A stretch of DNA of 45,492 bases, from NCBI RefSeq assembly GCF_000511955.1, contig NZ_AZSU01000007.1:40617-86108 (forward strand), written 5' to 3'. Below are positions 34,636-43,256 of the stretch, one piece after another (within the stretch, counting starts at the first letter, position 1; every line of letters starts with the position of its first letter). This stretch comes from [Clostridium] ultunense DSM 10521 (GTDB lineage: Bacteria; Bacillota; Clostridia; Tissierellales; Tepidimicrobiaceae). A program made the position numbers and the translations under genes. The notes beneath the pieces were generated by a model. That model saw only the letters and a list, made by a program, of their open reading frames with translations. It made no database searches and was not told where the DNA came from.

Positions 34636-35577
34636 TTGAAAGCGCTTATCACCTTTAAATATACAGATGAAGAGTTTAAAAGCCTAGAAGACCTAGGTTA
34701 CGACATAATTTTTAAGGATGAAAGGGATATAAGTTTTTCCAATGATATTAAAGATGCGGACATTATGGTATGTTTCGACCCCTTCGACAAATTAGATATT
34801 AGCATGTTGCCAAACCTAAAGTGGATTCAACTTCTAAGTGCCGGTATCAATCAAGTGCCAATAGATAAAATGGTAAATCAAAATATTATCCTCACCAATA
34901 ATAGGGGAGGATACAGTATCCCTATAGCTGAATGGATTGTTCTTAAAACTTTGGAAATGTATAAGAATAGCAAAGAATTTTATGAAAAACAGAAAAATAA
35001 AGACTGGAAAGTAGATACTTCTCTTTTGGAGATTTATGGGAAGACCATAGGATTCATAGGTACCGGTTCCATTGCTCAGGAAGCTGCAAAGAGATTTGAA
35101 GGATTTGGTGTAAATATAATTGGGGTAAATGCTAGCGGAAAAAAAGCAGATTACTTCCATCAATGTCATAGCATAGATAAGATAAACGATATAGTAGGTC
35201 AATGTGATGTTCTAATAGTAGCTGCACCTTATACTGAAAAAACCCATTATCTTATAAGTGAAGATGTTTTTAAAAGTATGAAAGATGGAACCTATCTAAT
35301 CAACATAGCCCGTGGTAATATAATAGACGAAAAAGCACTTATTAACAATTTGAAATCAGGAAAGATAAAAAAAGCGGCTTTAGATGTATTTGAAATTGAA
35401 CCTTTATCAGAAGATAGCCCTTTATGGGATATGGAGAATGTAATCATCTCCCCACATAATTCCTGGGCTTCAGAGATGAATTTTAGAAGAAGGTATGAAA
35501 TTGCCTATAAAAATATGAAACGGTATATAAACAAAAAAAAGCTAATCAATATTATAGATTTAAAAAAAGGGTACTGA
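34636..35577 (+). CDS. D-isomer specific 2-hydroxyacid dehydrogenase family protein
   Basis: 313 residues. NAD(P)-dependent reduction of a 2-ketoacid to a D-2-hydroxyacid. GFIGTGSIAQEA (139-150) is the nucleotide fold; catalytic Arg226 (NIARG), Glu253/255 and His274 (SPHNSW) are present. After the second strand the sequence is IIGVNASGKK without an acidic residue, which suggests NADP use. The TTG start has GGAGG about 6 nt upstream. Substrate unknown. Confidence 0.88.
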   Translation: MKALITFKYTDEEFKSLEDLGYDIIFKDERDISFSNDIKDADIMVCFDPFDKLDISMLPNLKWIQLLSAGINQVPIDKMVNQNIILTNNRGGYSIPIAEWIVLKTLEMYKNSKEFYEKQKNKDWKVDTSLLEIYGKTIGFIGTGSIAQEAAKRFEGFGVNIIGVNASGKKADYFHQCHSIDKINDIVGQCDVLIVAAPYTEKTHYLISEDVFKSMKDGTYLINIARGNIIDEKALINNLKSGKIKKAALDVFEIEPLSEDSPLWDMENVIISPHNSWASEMNFRRRYEIAYKNMKRYINKKKLINIIDLKKGY

Positions 35578-35600
35578 CTTCGAAGTCAGTACCCTCTTTT
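35569..35600 (+). terminator. Terminator of arginase-dehydrogenase unit
   Basis: 13-bp perfect arms 35569-35581/35582-35594 followed by TCTTTTTT; the stop codon is inside the stem. Confidence 0.9.
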
Positions 35601-35641
35601 TTGAACTAAATGGTATAATAGATTGGATAGGAGTGATTTTA

Positions 35642-36244
35642 ATGGATAGTAAATATACAACTACACAGGAGAAAATACTTTCTGCAGCTATTCAACTATA
35701 TGGTTCTAAAGGAGACATGACTACAAGGGAGATTGCAAATAAAGCAGGAGTTAATGTAGCCTCTATAAATTACCATTTCCAAAGCAAAGATAATCTCTTA
35801 AAGGCTGTAGAAAGACACTATTCTAATCTTTTATATGATATGCAAAACCAAATCCTGAAAGACCCAACTAGCAGCCCAAAAGATAAACTAACCATCTGGG
35901 CAAATAATTTAATGGAATTTATGTTTCAATGTCCGGCCTTAATACCTTTAGTTGCAAATTTAGTAATCCAGGATGAAAGTTATAATCCTGAAATAATAAA
36001 GAAGTTTTTCGACAATATAGAGTTTAAAGAGAAGATTGAAGGGATAATATCTTCTATTACCCATATAAAAGATAAAGAGATTCTAAATTATAAATACATA
36101 CAACTTTTTTCTGGTATCCTTGGTCCAATTTTATTCCAGGTTATGCCTAATATTTCAGGTCAGAAAAGTGTCTTTATAGATTTTAGTGTGGAAAAAGAAA
36201 GAAAGAAATATATAGAAGATTTAGTAGATACCATATTAAAATAA
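35642..36244 (+). CDS. TetR-family transcriptional regulator
   Basis: 200 residues. N-terminal TetR HTH (TTQEKILSAAIQLYGSKGDMTTREIANKAGVNVASINYHFQSKDNLL, read in parts: helix 1 ~8-22, recognition helix ~38-46), then an all-helical ligand domain. ATG at 35642 with AGGAG 8 nt upstream. Directly upstream of an MMPL exporter, whose promoter region carries nested palindromes, so it likely represses that operon and responds to its substrate. Confidence 0.92.
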   Translation: MDSKYTTTQEKILSAAIQLYGSKGDMTTREIANKAGVNVASINYHFQSKDNLLKAVERHYSNLLYDMQNQILKDPTSSPKDKLTIWANNLMEFMFQCPALIPLVANLVIQDESYNPEIIKKFFDNIEFKEKIEGIISSITHIKDKEILNYKYIQLFSGILGPILFQVMPNISGQKSVFIDFSVEKERKKYIEDLVDTILK

Positions 36245-36275
36245 AAGATTGATTTTTTTCACCTTTAGTATTAAG

Positions 36276-36316
36276 ATGTATTTAAACAATTGTTTTAATC
36301 ATATGTTTAAATACAT
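36276..36316. promoter_or_regulatory. Nested palindromes before the MMPL gene (TetR operator / terminator)
   Basis: Outer 13-bp arms ATGTATTTAAACA (36276-36288) and TGTTTAAATACAT (36304-36316); the inner AAACAATTGTTT (36284-36295) is itself palindromic. A T-run follows, so the outer hairpin may also end the tetR transcript. Confidence 0.55.
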
Positions 36317-36337
36317 TTTTTATTGGGGGGATTTTAT

Positions 36338-38407
36338 GTGGATATCTTAGCAAATTTCGTGGTAAACCATAAAAAATTTATTCTTATCTTATACATCATC
36401 TTTATCGTCTCATCCTTTATAGGAAATAACTACGTGGAAATCAACTATGATTTAAGCACTTATTTACCCTTGGAAGCTAATTCTATAAAGGGAAAAAATA
36501 TATTGGAAGAAGAGTTTGACATTAATGGCATTGCTTTCTTGATGATGAAAGACAAATCCTTGCCTGAAGTAGAAAAAGTTGTTAAAACCATAGAATCTAT
36601 GGAAGAGGTAAAGGATATAATCTGGCTTGGAACTGGTGAAGATATATTAAAACCAGAAAGTTTTATGGATGACAATATTAAAGAGGAATTCCTATCAGAA
36701 AATTCAAATTTAATTCAAATTAGATTTATTAATTCCAACGATTCATTAGAAACTGTGGAAGCCATAGGAAAAATACAGAAAATTGTGGGGAAATCTGGAT
36801 ATGTAGGAGGCCCTGCTGCCCTTTCAAAGGATATGCAAACCATTACAAAAAAAGAAGTGGTCTACTATTCTATTATAGCCTTTGTAATTATCTCCATAAT
36901 TCTTTTTATGTCCATGGAATCCTTCGTAGAACCTATTCTATTTTTTATAGCCATAGGGGTAGCCATAATACTTAATATGGGGACTAACATAGTATTTGAC
37001 AGCATCTCTTTTACCACTCACTCTGTAGCCAGTATAATCCAGTTAGCAGTTTCTATGGATTATTCAATCTTTTTACTCCATAGATATATTGAAGAAAAGA
37101 CAATCCAAAAAAACAAAGAACAAGCTATGGTCAAAGCTATAGGAAAAACCTTTAATTCCATAATATCATCTTCCTTAACTACCATAGGAGGGTTCCTTGC
37201 CCTTATATCCATGAACTATGGGATTGGTAAGGATATAGGGTTGGTCCTTGCTAAAGGTGTGTTTTTTAGTCTAATATCTGTAATTACTCTTTTGCCAATA
37301 TTGATATTAATATTTGATAGACAAATAGAAAAGTATCGCCATAGGATATTACTACCCAATTTTAAAAAATCCTCTAGATTCATAGTTAAAAATCGTTATG
37401 TATTTTTAGTAGTTGTTATATTGATTACAATCCCTTCCTTTTTAGCTCAGGCCAATGTAGAATACTATTACGCCGATGAAAAAATTCTACCTGAATCTAC
37501 GGATTTCAATGTGGCTAATAGGGAAATAGATAGATTGTTTTCAAATAAGAACCAATTGACCCTTATTGTACCGAAGGGAGACAAATTAAAGGAATTCAAT
37601 TTAATAGATAAATTGACAAATATAGAAGAAATTACTGAAGTTAAAGGGCTATATTCCTTGGTAGACATTACCATACCCGAAGATTTTATCCCTGAAGACG
37701 TTAAAACCAATTTCCAATCAGAAAAATATACTTTAATAAATATGAATATGAATTTACCTATAGAAGGAAAGTCTACAGATAGAGCTTTAAATTCCATAAA
37801 AGAAACTGTATCTAAAATATATGACGAATGGTATTTAACTGGAGAAGCAGCCATATATTCAGATTTACAAAGGGTAACTTCCAAAGATTTTAAAAATGTA
37901 ACTATACTATCCATTGCCATAATAAGTGGAATTATCCTTATAGCATCTAAATCTTTAACTCTACCTATAATACTAGTCTTTGTCATCCAATTAGGCATAT
38001 GGATAAATTTAGCCATACCCTATTTCCAGGGAACCTCTCTAAATTTCATTGCCTTCATCATAATAGGTGCAATACAGTTAGGCGCAACGGTAGACTATGC
38101 CATATTATATACCTCTCGCTTCAAAGAAAACCTAGAGATATTGCCAAATAAAGAGAAAGCAGCTATTAAAACTATAGAGGATACGGGAAGGCCTATACTT
38201 ACCTCTGCTCTAATACTCTTTACTGGTACTTTAAGTGTCTATCTCATTACAAGTATGAGGAACGCTGCAGAGCTGACGCTTCTTATAGGTAGAGGTGCTA
38301 TCATTAGTTTAATATTGGTTTTAGTAGCACTTCCTTCAATTTTGATTGTTTGCAATGGTTTAATAGGCAAAACCACAATCAATTGGCCAAAGGAGTTAAG
38401 TAAATAA
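36338..38407 (+). CDS. MMPL/RND-superfamily exporter
   Basis: 689 residues. Two similar halves, each with one N-terminal membrane helix, a large outside loop and a bundle of five helices with an SSD-like arrangement (first half: VVYYSIIAFVIISIILFMS, then a SMDYSIFLLHRY segment; second: LGATVDYAILYTSRF). The Asp-Tyr pairs in SMDYS and TVDYA match the proton-relay positions of MmpL proteins. Likely exports lipids or amphipathic compounds. The GTG at 36338 has GGGGGG ~7 nt upstream. Downstream LxxG-repeat gene is 14 bp away. Confidence 0.92.
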   Translation: MDILANFVVNHKKFILILYIIFIVSSFIGNNYVEINYDLSTYLPLEANSIKGKNILEEEFDINGIAFLMMKDKSLPEVEKVVKTIESMEEVKDIIWLGTGEDILKPESFMDDNIKEEFLSENSNLIQIRFINSNDSLETVEAIGKIQKIVGKSGYVGGPAALSKDMQTITKKEVVYYSIIAFVIISIILFMSMESFVEPILFFIAIGVAIILNMGTNIVFDSISFTTHSVASIIQLAVSMDYSIFLLHRYIEEKTIQKNKEQAMVKAIGKTFNSIISSSLTTIGGFLALISMNYGIGKDIGLVLAKGVFFSLISVITLLPILILIFDRQIEKYRHRILLPNFKKSSRFIVKNRYVFLVVVILITIPSFLAQANVEYYYADEKILPESTDFNVANREIDRLFSNKNQLTLIVPKGDKLKEFNLIDKLTNIEEITEVKGLYSLVDITIPEDFIPEDVKTNFQSEKYTLINMNMNLPIEGKSTDRALNSIKETVSKIYDEWYLTGEAAIYSDLQRVTSKDFKNVTILSIAIISGIILIASKSLTLPIILVFVIQLGIWINLAIPYFQGTSLNFIAFIIIGAIQLGATVDYAILYTSRFKENLEILPNKEKAAIKTIEDTGRPILTSALILFTGTLSVYLITSMRNAAELTLLIGRGAIISLILVLVALPSILIVCNGLIGKTTINWPKELSK

Positions 38408-38421
38408 TAGGAGGGAAATCA

Positions 38422-40161
38422 ATGAAAAGGTTTTTAAGTTTTTTAATGATTTTTACTATGATATTCTCCTTTTCAACTTTGGGATTAGCAGAAATAGATA
38501 GAAACGAGACTATCTATGTAAACTTGAATCATGATGGTACCACTAAGAATATAAAAGTAGTAAATCATATTTCTGGAAATAGCAAGGAAGAGTATTATAC
38601 AGATTATGGTCAGTATGAAGACCTAAAAGTCTTAGTAGATGGAGTTGACCCAATAATAGAAGACCATACGATTAAATGGCCTACAGTTTTTTTAGGAAAT
38701 AGGGATATCTACTACGAAGGCAGTTTAAATAAGGATTTGCCCATGACCATAGATATAGATTATTTTTTAGATGGGAAAGAGATTGAAGGAGAAGAGTTAG
38801 CAGGAAAATCTGGTAATTTGAAAATTAATATATCCATTAAAAATAGTACTGACCTGACTACTCAATTCCAAATACCTTTAAATCTAGATATATTTTCCGA
38901 TATAAAAGTAGGAAATGGAGTAAATTCTGTAATTGGAAAAACTATGACTGTAGTATTTACCCATCTTCCCATTGAAAACCAAGAATTTAGCATTGAAGCA
39001 AAAGGTGAAAATATTGAATTGGATCCTATACTCATAGCTTCTACTCCATCTAATATACCCTTACCCAAAAATTTAGGAGAGGATATAGGCAGTTTCTCTG
39101 AAGGTATAAACAAAATGTCAAAAGCTGCAAGAGAATTAGAAGAGGGTTCTTTTGAACTAACTAAGGGAACTATCAGTTTAAAGGAAGGTCTTAAGACACT
39201 GAGCAGTGGAATAGGCAAGTTCTATTCTGGTTTTAATGAAATTAGTACCAATAGTCAAATATTAACTAAAGGTCTCCTGGATTTCAATAATGGTTTTAAG
39301 CTTTTAACTGACAATATCCTAGGTTTATGGAATGGAATCAATAATTTGAACCACGGTTTTAACGAAATAAAAACTGAGACACAAAATATTCAAGAAGGCA
39401 TTTCATCTTTTAATCAGGGTACTAAAGAAGTAAATAAAGGATTCGAACAATTAAAAGATGGGTTAAATGAACTTAATTCCAATCATAAGGATCTAGTTAC
39501 TCTAGCAGAAAGCTTGTCAAGTAGTAATGACCCTAGGGTTAGAGCCTTAGCTGAAGGTGTTATAAAAGAAGGGATAGCTATAGATGCCCTAAGTCAAGGT
39601 GCAAACAATTCTTTTAATGGATTGATTATCCTTGGAGAAAAAGTCAATGAACTGGACTTAGGATTCCAAGAATATAATAAAGGTATTAATACAATTGGAT
39701 ATGGTTTAAATGAACTAATCCAACAGTTAAAACCCTTACCTGAAGAACTAGAAAATATGTATAAAGGACATAGTCAATTAACAGAAGGTATTAATTCAAT
39801 CTTTAATGGGTTTGAACCTATGACTAGAAGCTTTGAAGAATTAAACAATAAAACTAAATCTTTGCCTAACAAAGTAGATAAGCTAATAGATGGACAAAAT
39901 AATATAACAAAAGGTATTAGCACTTTAAATGATGAAGGATTATTAAAAATTAAAAACTCAATTGATGGATTTTCTATATTAGATGAATCAGATAATAAAT
40001 ATACCTCTTTTGTCCATGACAAAAATGAAAACAATACTACTTTCCAATTTATAATGCAAACCCCAGCTATTAAACTTGTACCTGAAAGGAAAGAAATTGA
40101 ATTAAGAGTTGAAGGTAAAAAAAGCTTTTTTGAAAGATTCCTAAGCTTATTTAGAAAATAA
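38422..40161 (+). CDS. Secreted protein with X-X-X-Leu-X-X-Gly heptad repeats (YhgE/Pip-like)
   Basis: 579 residues. Signal peptide (~1-23, LGLA). Residues ~30-215 are beta-rich and unassigned. Residues ~225-500 carry many heptads of the form xxxLxxG/xxxFxxG (e.g. FELTKG, LKEGLKTL, LTKGLLDFNNG, LTEGINSIFNG) predicted as a long coiled coil. The C-terminal ~75 residues end in a basic amphipathic stretch (FFERFLSLFRK) but show no clear membrane helix. Such repeats occur in YhgE/Pip proteins and next to MMPL exporters. It probably works with the upstream transporter as an extracellular partner. AGGAGG before ATG. Confidence 0.85.
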   Translation: MKRFLSFLMIFTMIFSFSTLGLAEIDRNETIYVNLNHDGTTKNIKVVNHISGNSKEEYYTDYGQYEDLKVLVDGVDPIIEDHTIKWPTVFLGNRDIYYEGSLNKDLPMTIDIDYFLDGKEIEGEELAGKSGNLKINISIKNSTDLTTQFQIPLNLDIFSDIKVGNGVNSVIGKTMTVVFTHLPIENQEFSIEAKGENIELDPILIASTPSNIPLPKNLGEDIGSFSEGINKMSKAARELEEGSFELTKGTISLKEGLKTLSSGIGKFYSGFNEISTNSQILTKGLLDFNNGFKLLTDNILGLWNGINNLNHGFNEIKTETQNIQEGISSFNQGTKEVNKGFEQLKDGLNELNSNHKDLVTLAESLSSSNDPRVRALAEGVIKEGIAIDALSQGANNSFNGLIILGEKVNELDLGFQEYNKGINTIGYGLNELIQQLKPLPEELENMYKGHSQLTEGINSIFNGFEPMTRSFEELNNKTKSLPNKVDKLIDGQNNITKGISTLNDEGLLKIKNSIDGFSILDESDNKYTSFVHDKNENNTTFQFIMQTPAIKLVPERKEIELRVEGKKSFFERFLSLFRK

Positions 40162-40166
40162 TATTA

Positions 40167-40196
40167 AAAGGTCTTCTTAGCACTAAGAAGACCTTT
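40167..40196. terminator. Terminator between MMPL operon and tRNA-Ala
   Basis: 14-bp arms 40167-40180 and 40183-40196. Serves the plus-strand operon (TTTATCTTTATT follows) and, on the minus strand, the tRNA transcript. Confidence 0.8.
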
Positions 40197-40204
40197 ATCT
40201 TTAT

Positions 40205-40279
40205 TGGTGGAGATAAGGGGATTCGAACCCCTGACCTCTTGACTGCCAGTCAAGCATTCTCCCACTGAACTATATCCCC
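40205..40279 (-). tRNA. tRNA-Ala (anticodon GGC)
   Basis: 75-nt cloverleaf with the 3' CCA encoded (40205-40207). Acceptor GGGGATA/TATCTCC has the G3-U70 pair that identifies tRNA-Ala; discriminator A73. The anticodon stem CTTGA/TCAAG encloses loop CTGGCAG with anticodon GGC. T-stem AGGGG/CCCCT with TTCGAAT loop. Lone tRNA gene with its own promoter. Confidence 0.96.
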
Positions 40280-40289
40280 ATCGTATAAG

Positions 40290-40318
40290 ATAATACTACT
40301 TTTTTTCGTCCTGGTCAA
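40290..40318 (-). promoter_or_regulatory. Promoter of tRNA-Ala
   Basis: TTGACC (40313-40318), 17-nt spacer, TATTAT (40290-40295), 10 nt before the mature tRNA 5' end. Confidence 0.7.
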
Positions 40319-40413
40319 GTATAAATTTCATATTTAAGTTGAAACTATTATTTATTCTGAAAAAAGGGTATTATATAAAGGTAGCATATAAATAGGTAAA
40401 GGAGTGATAATAA

Positions 40414-40914
40414 ATGAACCCAATGTTAAAGAAATTAGTCGACCAGGATTTCATGACAGAGTCTCAGGGTGAATATTTGGAGGAAGCTATCACAAGAAAA
40501 GAATCAATCATAGTTTCAGGCCATAAGGGTTGGGGAATTCGTCCTTTAATGGCTACTTTAATGGCTGTAGCTAAAATAAATTCTAAAGCCGTTCAAGTTA
40601 AAGGCTTTGATGATTTGAAAAATGATGAAGCTGAATACTTCTTGATCCCGGGCATTAATGATATTAATTTTGAGAAATTAATAGCCCAAGCTATGGCTAT
40701 CCCTAATTCCGCTTTCATAAGTATAAAGGATCCAGAACATCCCTATTCAATTTTTAAACTTTTAAAACAGGTTTTTAAAGAAAATAAGGATAGTTCGAAA
40801 GTATATCAAGTCCTTGAATGTGCCAAAGTTGATGATATGCCTAAATTAGTTAAGATTACACAAATAACCTTAGATGAAACAGGTAAACTAATAAAAGTTG
40901 ATTTTGAAGGTTAA
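40414..40914 (+). CDS. Degenerate VirB11/CpaF-like ATPase-fold protein, function unknown
   Basis: 166 residues, no signal peptide or membrane helix. MTESQGEYLEEAITRKESII followed by VSGHKGWGIRPLMATLMA resembles the start of secretion ATPases of the VirB11/CpaF/PilT type (LxxxxxxFLxxAVxxxxNILVSGGTGSGKTTLLNAL). The P-loop is broken: GHKGWGIRP in place of GGTGSGKTT, so the Lys-Thr needed for nucleotide binding are missing. The rest is also much shorter than a full ATPase. I do not recognise a named family. It may be a pseudo-ATPase or a regulator. AAAGGAG precedes the ATG. No type II/IV secretion genes are nearby. Confidence 0.8.
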   Translation: MNPMLKKLVDQDFMTESQGEYLEEAITRKESIIVSGHKGWGIRPLMATLMAVAKINSKAVQVKGFDDLKNDEAEYFLIPGINDINFEKLIAQAMAIPNSAFISIKDPEHPYSIFKLLKQVFKENKDSSKVYQVLECAKVDDMPKLVKITQITLDETGKLIKVDFEG

Positions 40915-40918
40915 CTTT

Positions 40919-40956
40919 TTGAATATAGTGACGGGAAAATTCGTCACTATATTCAA
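40919..40956. terminator. Convergent hairpin before trpP
   Basis: 15-bp perfect arms 40919-40933 and 40942-40956; no following T-run on either strand. Confidence 0.6.
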
Positions 40957-40963
40957 GCTTGTA

Positions 40964-41479
40964 CTAATGTAAAGCAATTCCCGATAACTTTATAGCCTTT
41001 TTAGTTATTCCGTAAATAAAGACTGTACCTATTCCATTTATTATAGTAGTGGGAATTACTACAGTTGTTATTAACATCTTCATGGGAACAGGTAATCCTG
41101 TAATAAAAGCAGCAGACCCTAAAAAGATTATTCCACTTAAAAAGGTTCCCAATCCCCCAATTAATCCAACTACAACAGGATTTATTTTAATTCGGCTAAG
41201 ATATTTAATAATAAAAAATAGGATTAAACATGTAACTACTTTATCAATTATATTGGGTAATTGACCTCCTGGGAAAGTGGTAGTCATAGCAGAGAGTAAT
41301 CCTGCCAACAATCCAGTTAATATAGCATTTTCAAATTTTGGATTCAGCAAGAGTGAAACTATCATAAAAATTAAAAGAAAATCAAATTTCATACCACCCA
41401 ATATACCTGGAGTAATCTGGTGTAAAATAAAACCAATGGCTAATAGCAATGTTGTAAAAATATTGTTTCTCAACTTCAT
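40964..41479 (-). CDS. Tryptophan transporter TrpP-like
   Basis: 171 residues, about five membrane helices, matching the small TrpP family of tryptophan permeases (GFILHQITPGILGGMKFDF near the N-terminus; GLLAGLLSAMTTTFPGGQLPN; GSAAFITGLPVP). The ATG at 41479 is chosen because AAGGAG lies 8 nt upstream; an ATG 21 nt earlier precedes it. A T-box with Trp specifier upstream confirms a role in tryptophan supply. Confidence 0.92.
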   Translation of the reverse strand: MKLRNNIFTTLLLAIGFILHQITPGILGGMKFDFLLIFMIVSLLLNPKFENAILTGLLAGLLSAMTTTFPGGQLPNIIDKVVTCLILFFIIKYLSRIKINPVVVGLIGGLGTFLSGIIFLGSAAFITGLPVPMKMLITTVVIPTTIINGIGTVFIYGITKKAIKLSGIALH

Positions 41480-41577
41480 TATAAACATCTCCTTTTTCAT
41501 TTTTTATTTTTCTTTTTTCCCAATCATCCAGTTCTGTTCACAACATTCTACTTCACCACCTTTATATTTAATCAAAT

Positions 41578-41864
41578 AAAAAAAGCCTCTCATCCTATAA
41601 AAGGACGAAAGACTGCTTTCGCGGTGCCACCTTAATTAGACTATCCATTGGATAATCTCCCCTCCACAGATACCTAGCCTAAGGCTATATATCCTATTCC
41701 TATAACGGGAAATCCCCGGTATTGACTACTCTGATTCTAATCATTTCGACAAACTTCTTGTAGACCCATTCGCTAAAACTATGATATCGGACTTTCACCA
41801 ACTCCGACTCGCTAAAACCATATACCTTTAGCTACTATTTCTACGCATTGAATTTAACTTAATT
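41578..41864 (-). ncRNA. T-box leader, tryptophan specifier, upstream of trpP
   Basis: The T-box motif AAGGTGGCACCGCG is at 41620-41633 (minus strand). The competing terminator uses 41603-41614 with 41584-41595 followed by a U-run. Stem I has the AGTCGGAGTTGGTGAAAGTC distal region (~41790-41810) and a UGG specifier at 41766-41768 within GAATGGGTC, i.e. Trp. Uncharged tRNA-Trp should turn the transporter on. Confidence 0.92.
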
Positions 41865-41870
41865 TAAATA

Positions 41871-41899
41871 ATCATATAATATTTTCACAAAAAAGTCAA
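41871..41899 (-). promoter_or_regulatory. Promoter of the trpP T-box
   Basis: TTGACT (41894-41899), 17-nt spacer, TATGAT (41871-41876), both five of six. Confidence 0.7.
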
Positions 41900-41982
41900 G
41901 AAACTATTCCTAATATAGATTCCTTTTAGACTTTGTATTTTTGGGTATCATAGGTATAAGTCTTTAGAAAGGGGTCATTTAA

Positions 41983-42402
41983 ATGAAAAAAACTAAAATT
42001 GAAGCTCGATTAAAAGGAATTATGGGATTTGAAATGGAATTAGATGGTCATAATTTCATTACCGATGCCTCAGAGAAAATTGGGGGTAATAATTTAGGCC
42101 CTCGGCCCAAACAACTCCTTTTGGCAGGTTTAATTGGCTGCACTGGTATAGATGTAATGTCCATATTAAGAAAAATGAAAGTAGAGCTTGAGGATTTAAA
42201 AATTCAAGTGGAGGCTGACAATACAGAAGAACATCCAAAGGTTTATGAAAATATCCATTTAACCTATATATTTAAAGGAAAGAATCTGCCGAAAAAAAAT
42301 ATAGAAAAGGCTGTATCTCTTTCACAAGAAAAATATTGTGGTGTTACTGCAATGCTTAAAAAGGTCACATCAGTTACATATGATATAGTAATTGAAGAAT
42401 GA
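41983..42402 (+). CDS. OsmC/Ohr family protein
   Basis: 139 residues. Cys53 (IGCTGIDV) and Cys119 (KYCGVTA) are the thiol pair positions of OsmC/Ohr peroxidases; the OsmC-type SxxKYC signature fits. Might reduce organic hydroperoxides, though many YhfA/OsmC-like members are of unknown substrate. AAAGGGG upstream of ATG. Confidence 0.9.
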   Translation: MKKTKIEARLKGIMGFEMELDGHNFITDASEKIGGNNLGPRPKQLLLAGLIGCTGIDVMSILRKMKVELEDLKIQVEADNTEEHPKVYENIHLTYIFKGKNLPKKNIEKAVSLSQEKYCGVTAMLKKVTSVTYDIVIEE

Positions 42403-42427
42403 AAAGCAACGGCTGTTGCTTTTCATT
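42398..42427. terminator. Convergent terminator osmC / merR
   Basis: 13-bp perfect arms 42398-42410 and 42415-42427 holding the TGA stop codons of both genes. Confidence 0.8.
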
Positions 42428-43232
42428 TCTTTATAGGAATTTGAATCTCTGTTATAAACTCCTTTTCCTTTGATGTTCCATGTATATCTAAACGGTAAAT
42501 TTCCATAGGTCTTCCATTAAGTATATATCCATTTCTATTGATAAAATCCATCATCTTTTCAAAATACTTTTGGCTTTTTTCATAGGAACCACGATAGATC
42601 AATGTTACAAAATACCCTGGGGGCAATATCATATTATAATCTTTCTCTTGATCATCTACGAAAAAGAAGGCATTTTCATATAAACTATAATTCTCCCTTT
42701 CCAATCCTTCATCAGCAATAAAAACTCCCATATCCTTATTCCCAAATAAGAATAATTTAGAATCATCCCTACCTTCGAGTTTACGAAAAGCTAAATCTAC
42801 TTCTTCATCTTCCGACATAACACCTTCAATTAAGATGATTTTTCTCCCTTTTATCTCCTTTACCTTTATTTCTCCGTAAGAATCTATATCCTTAAATCCC
42901 TCCAAATTTACTAGTTTTTCCCGTAAATTTTCTTTTAATTCCAACAATGGTTTAATCTTCTCCTCAATCAATTGGATCTCTGTCTCCATTAAATGGATGG
43001 TAGTATCTATACTCCTATTTTCTAGATATTCTTTTATTTGTTTAGTAGAAAAATCTAATTTTCTCAAATCCTTGATTATATTTAATCGCCAAATATCGTC
43101 TATAGAATACACTCTATATCCATTAGGCTTTCTTTTTGGATTAATAAGCCCTTTCCTTTCATAGTAACGGATGGAATCAGGTCCTAAATTATATAGTTTG
43201 CATATTTGGCCTATAGTATATTCTTTCTTCAT
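42423..43232 (-). CDS. MerR-family regulator with GyrI-like ligand domain (BmrR type)
   Basis: 269 residues. N-terminal MerR winged helix (YTIGQICKLYNLGPDSIRYYER; NGYRVYSIDDIWRL), long dimerisation helix (~75-110), then a GyrI/BmrR-like effector-binding domain (~120-269). This type activates efflux genes in response to lipophilic or cationic drugs. It is divergent from the MATE gene, whose promoter has a 19-bp spacer, so it probably controls that gene and itself. Confidence 0.93.
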   Translation of the reverse strand: MKKEYTIGQICKLYNLGPDSIRYYERKGLINPKRKPNGYRVYSIDDIWRLNIIKDLRKLDFSTKQIKEYLENRSIDTTIHLMETEIQLIEEKIKPLLELKENLREKLVNLEGFKDIDSYGEIKVKEIKGRKIILIEGVMSEDEEVDLAFRKLEGRDDSKLFLFGNKDMGVFIADEGLERENYSLYENAFFFVDDQEKDYNMILPPGYFVTLIYRGSYEKSQKYFEKMMDFINRNGYILNGRPMEIYRLDIHGTSKEKEFITEIQIPIKK

Positions 43233-43256
43233 ATATTTTCTCCCCTATACTTTTCC

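Noticed and set aside
36276-36316. CRISPR-like or att repeat before the MMPL gene
   Set aside because: Single inverted repeat with no spacer series, integrase or tRNA target nearby.
40205-40279. Reading the tRNA as tRNA-Gly because of the GGC/GCC ambiguity
   Set aside because: In the folded orientation the anticodon is GGC, and the G3-U70 pair marks alanine.
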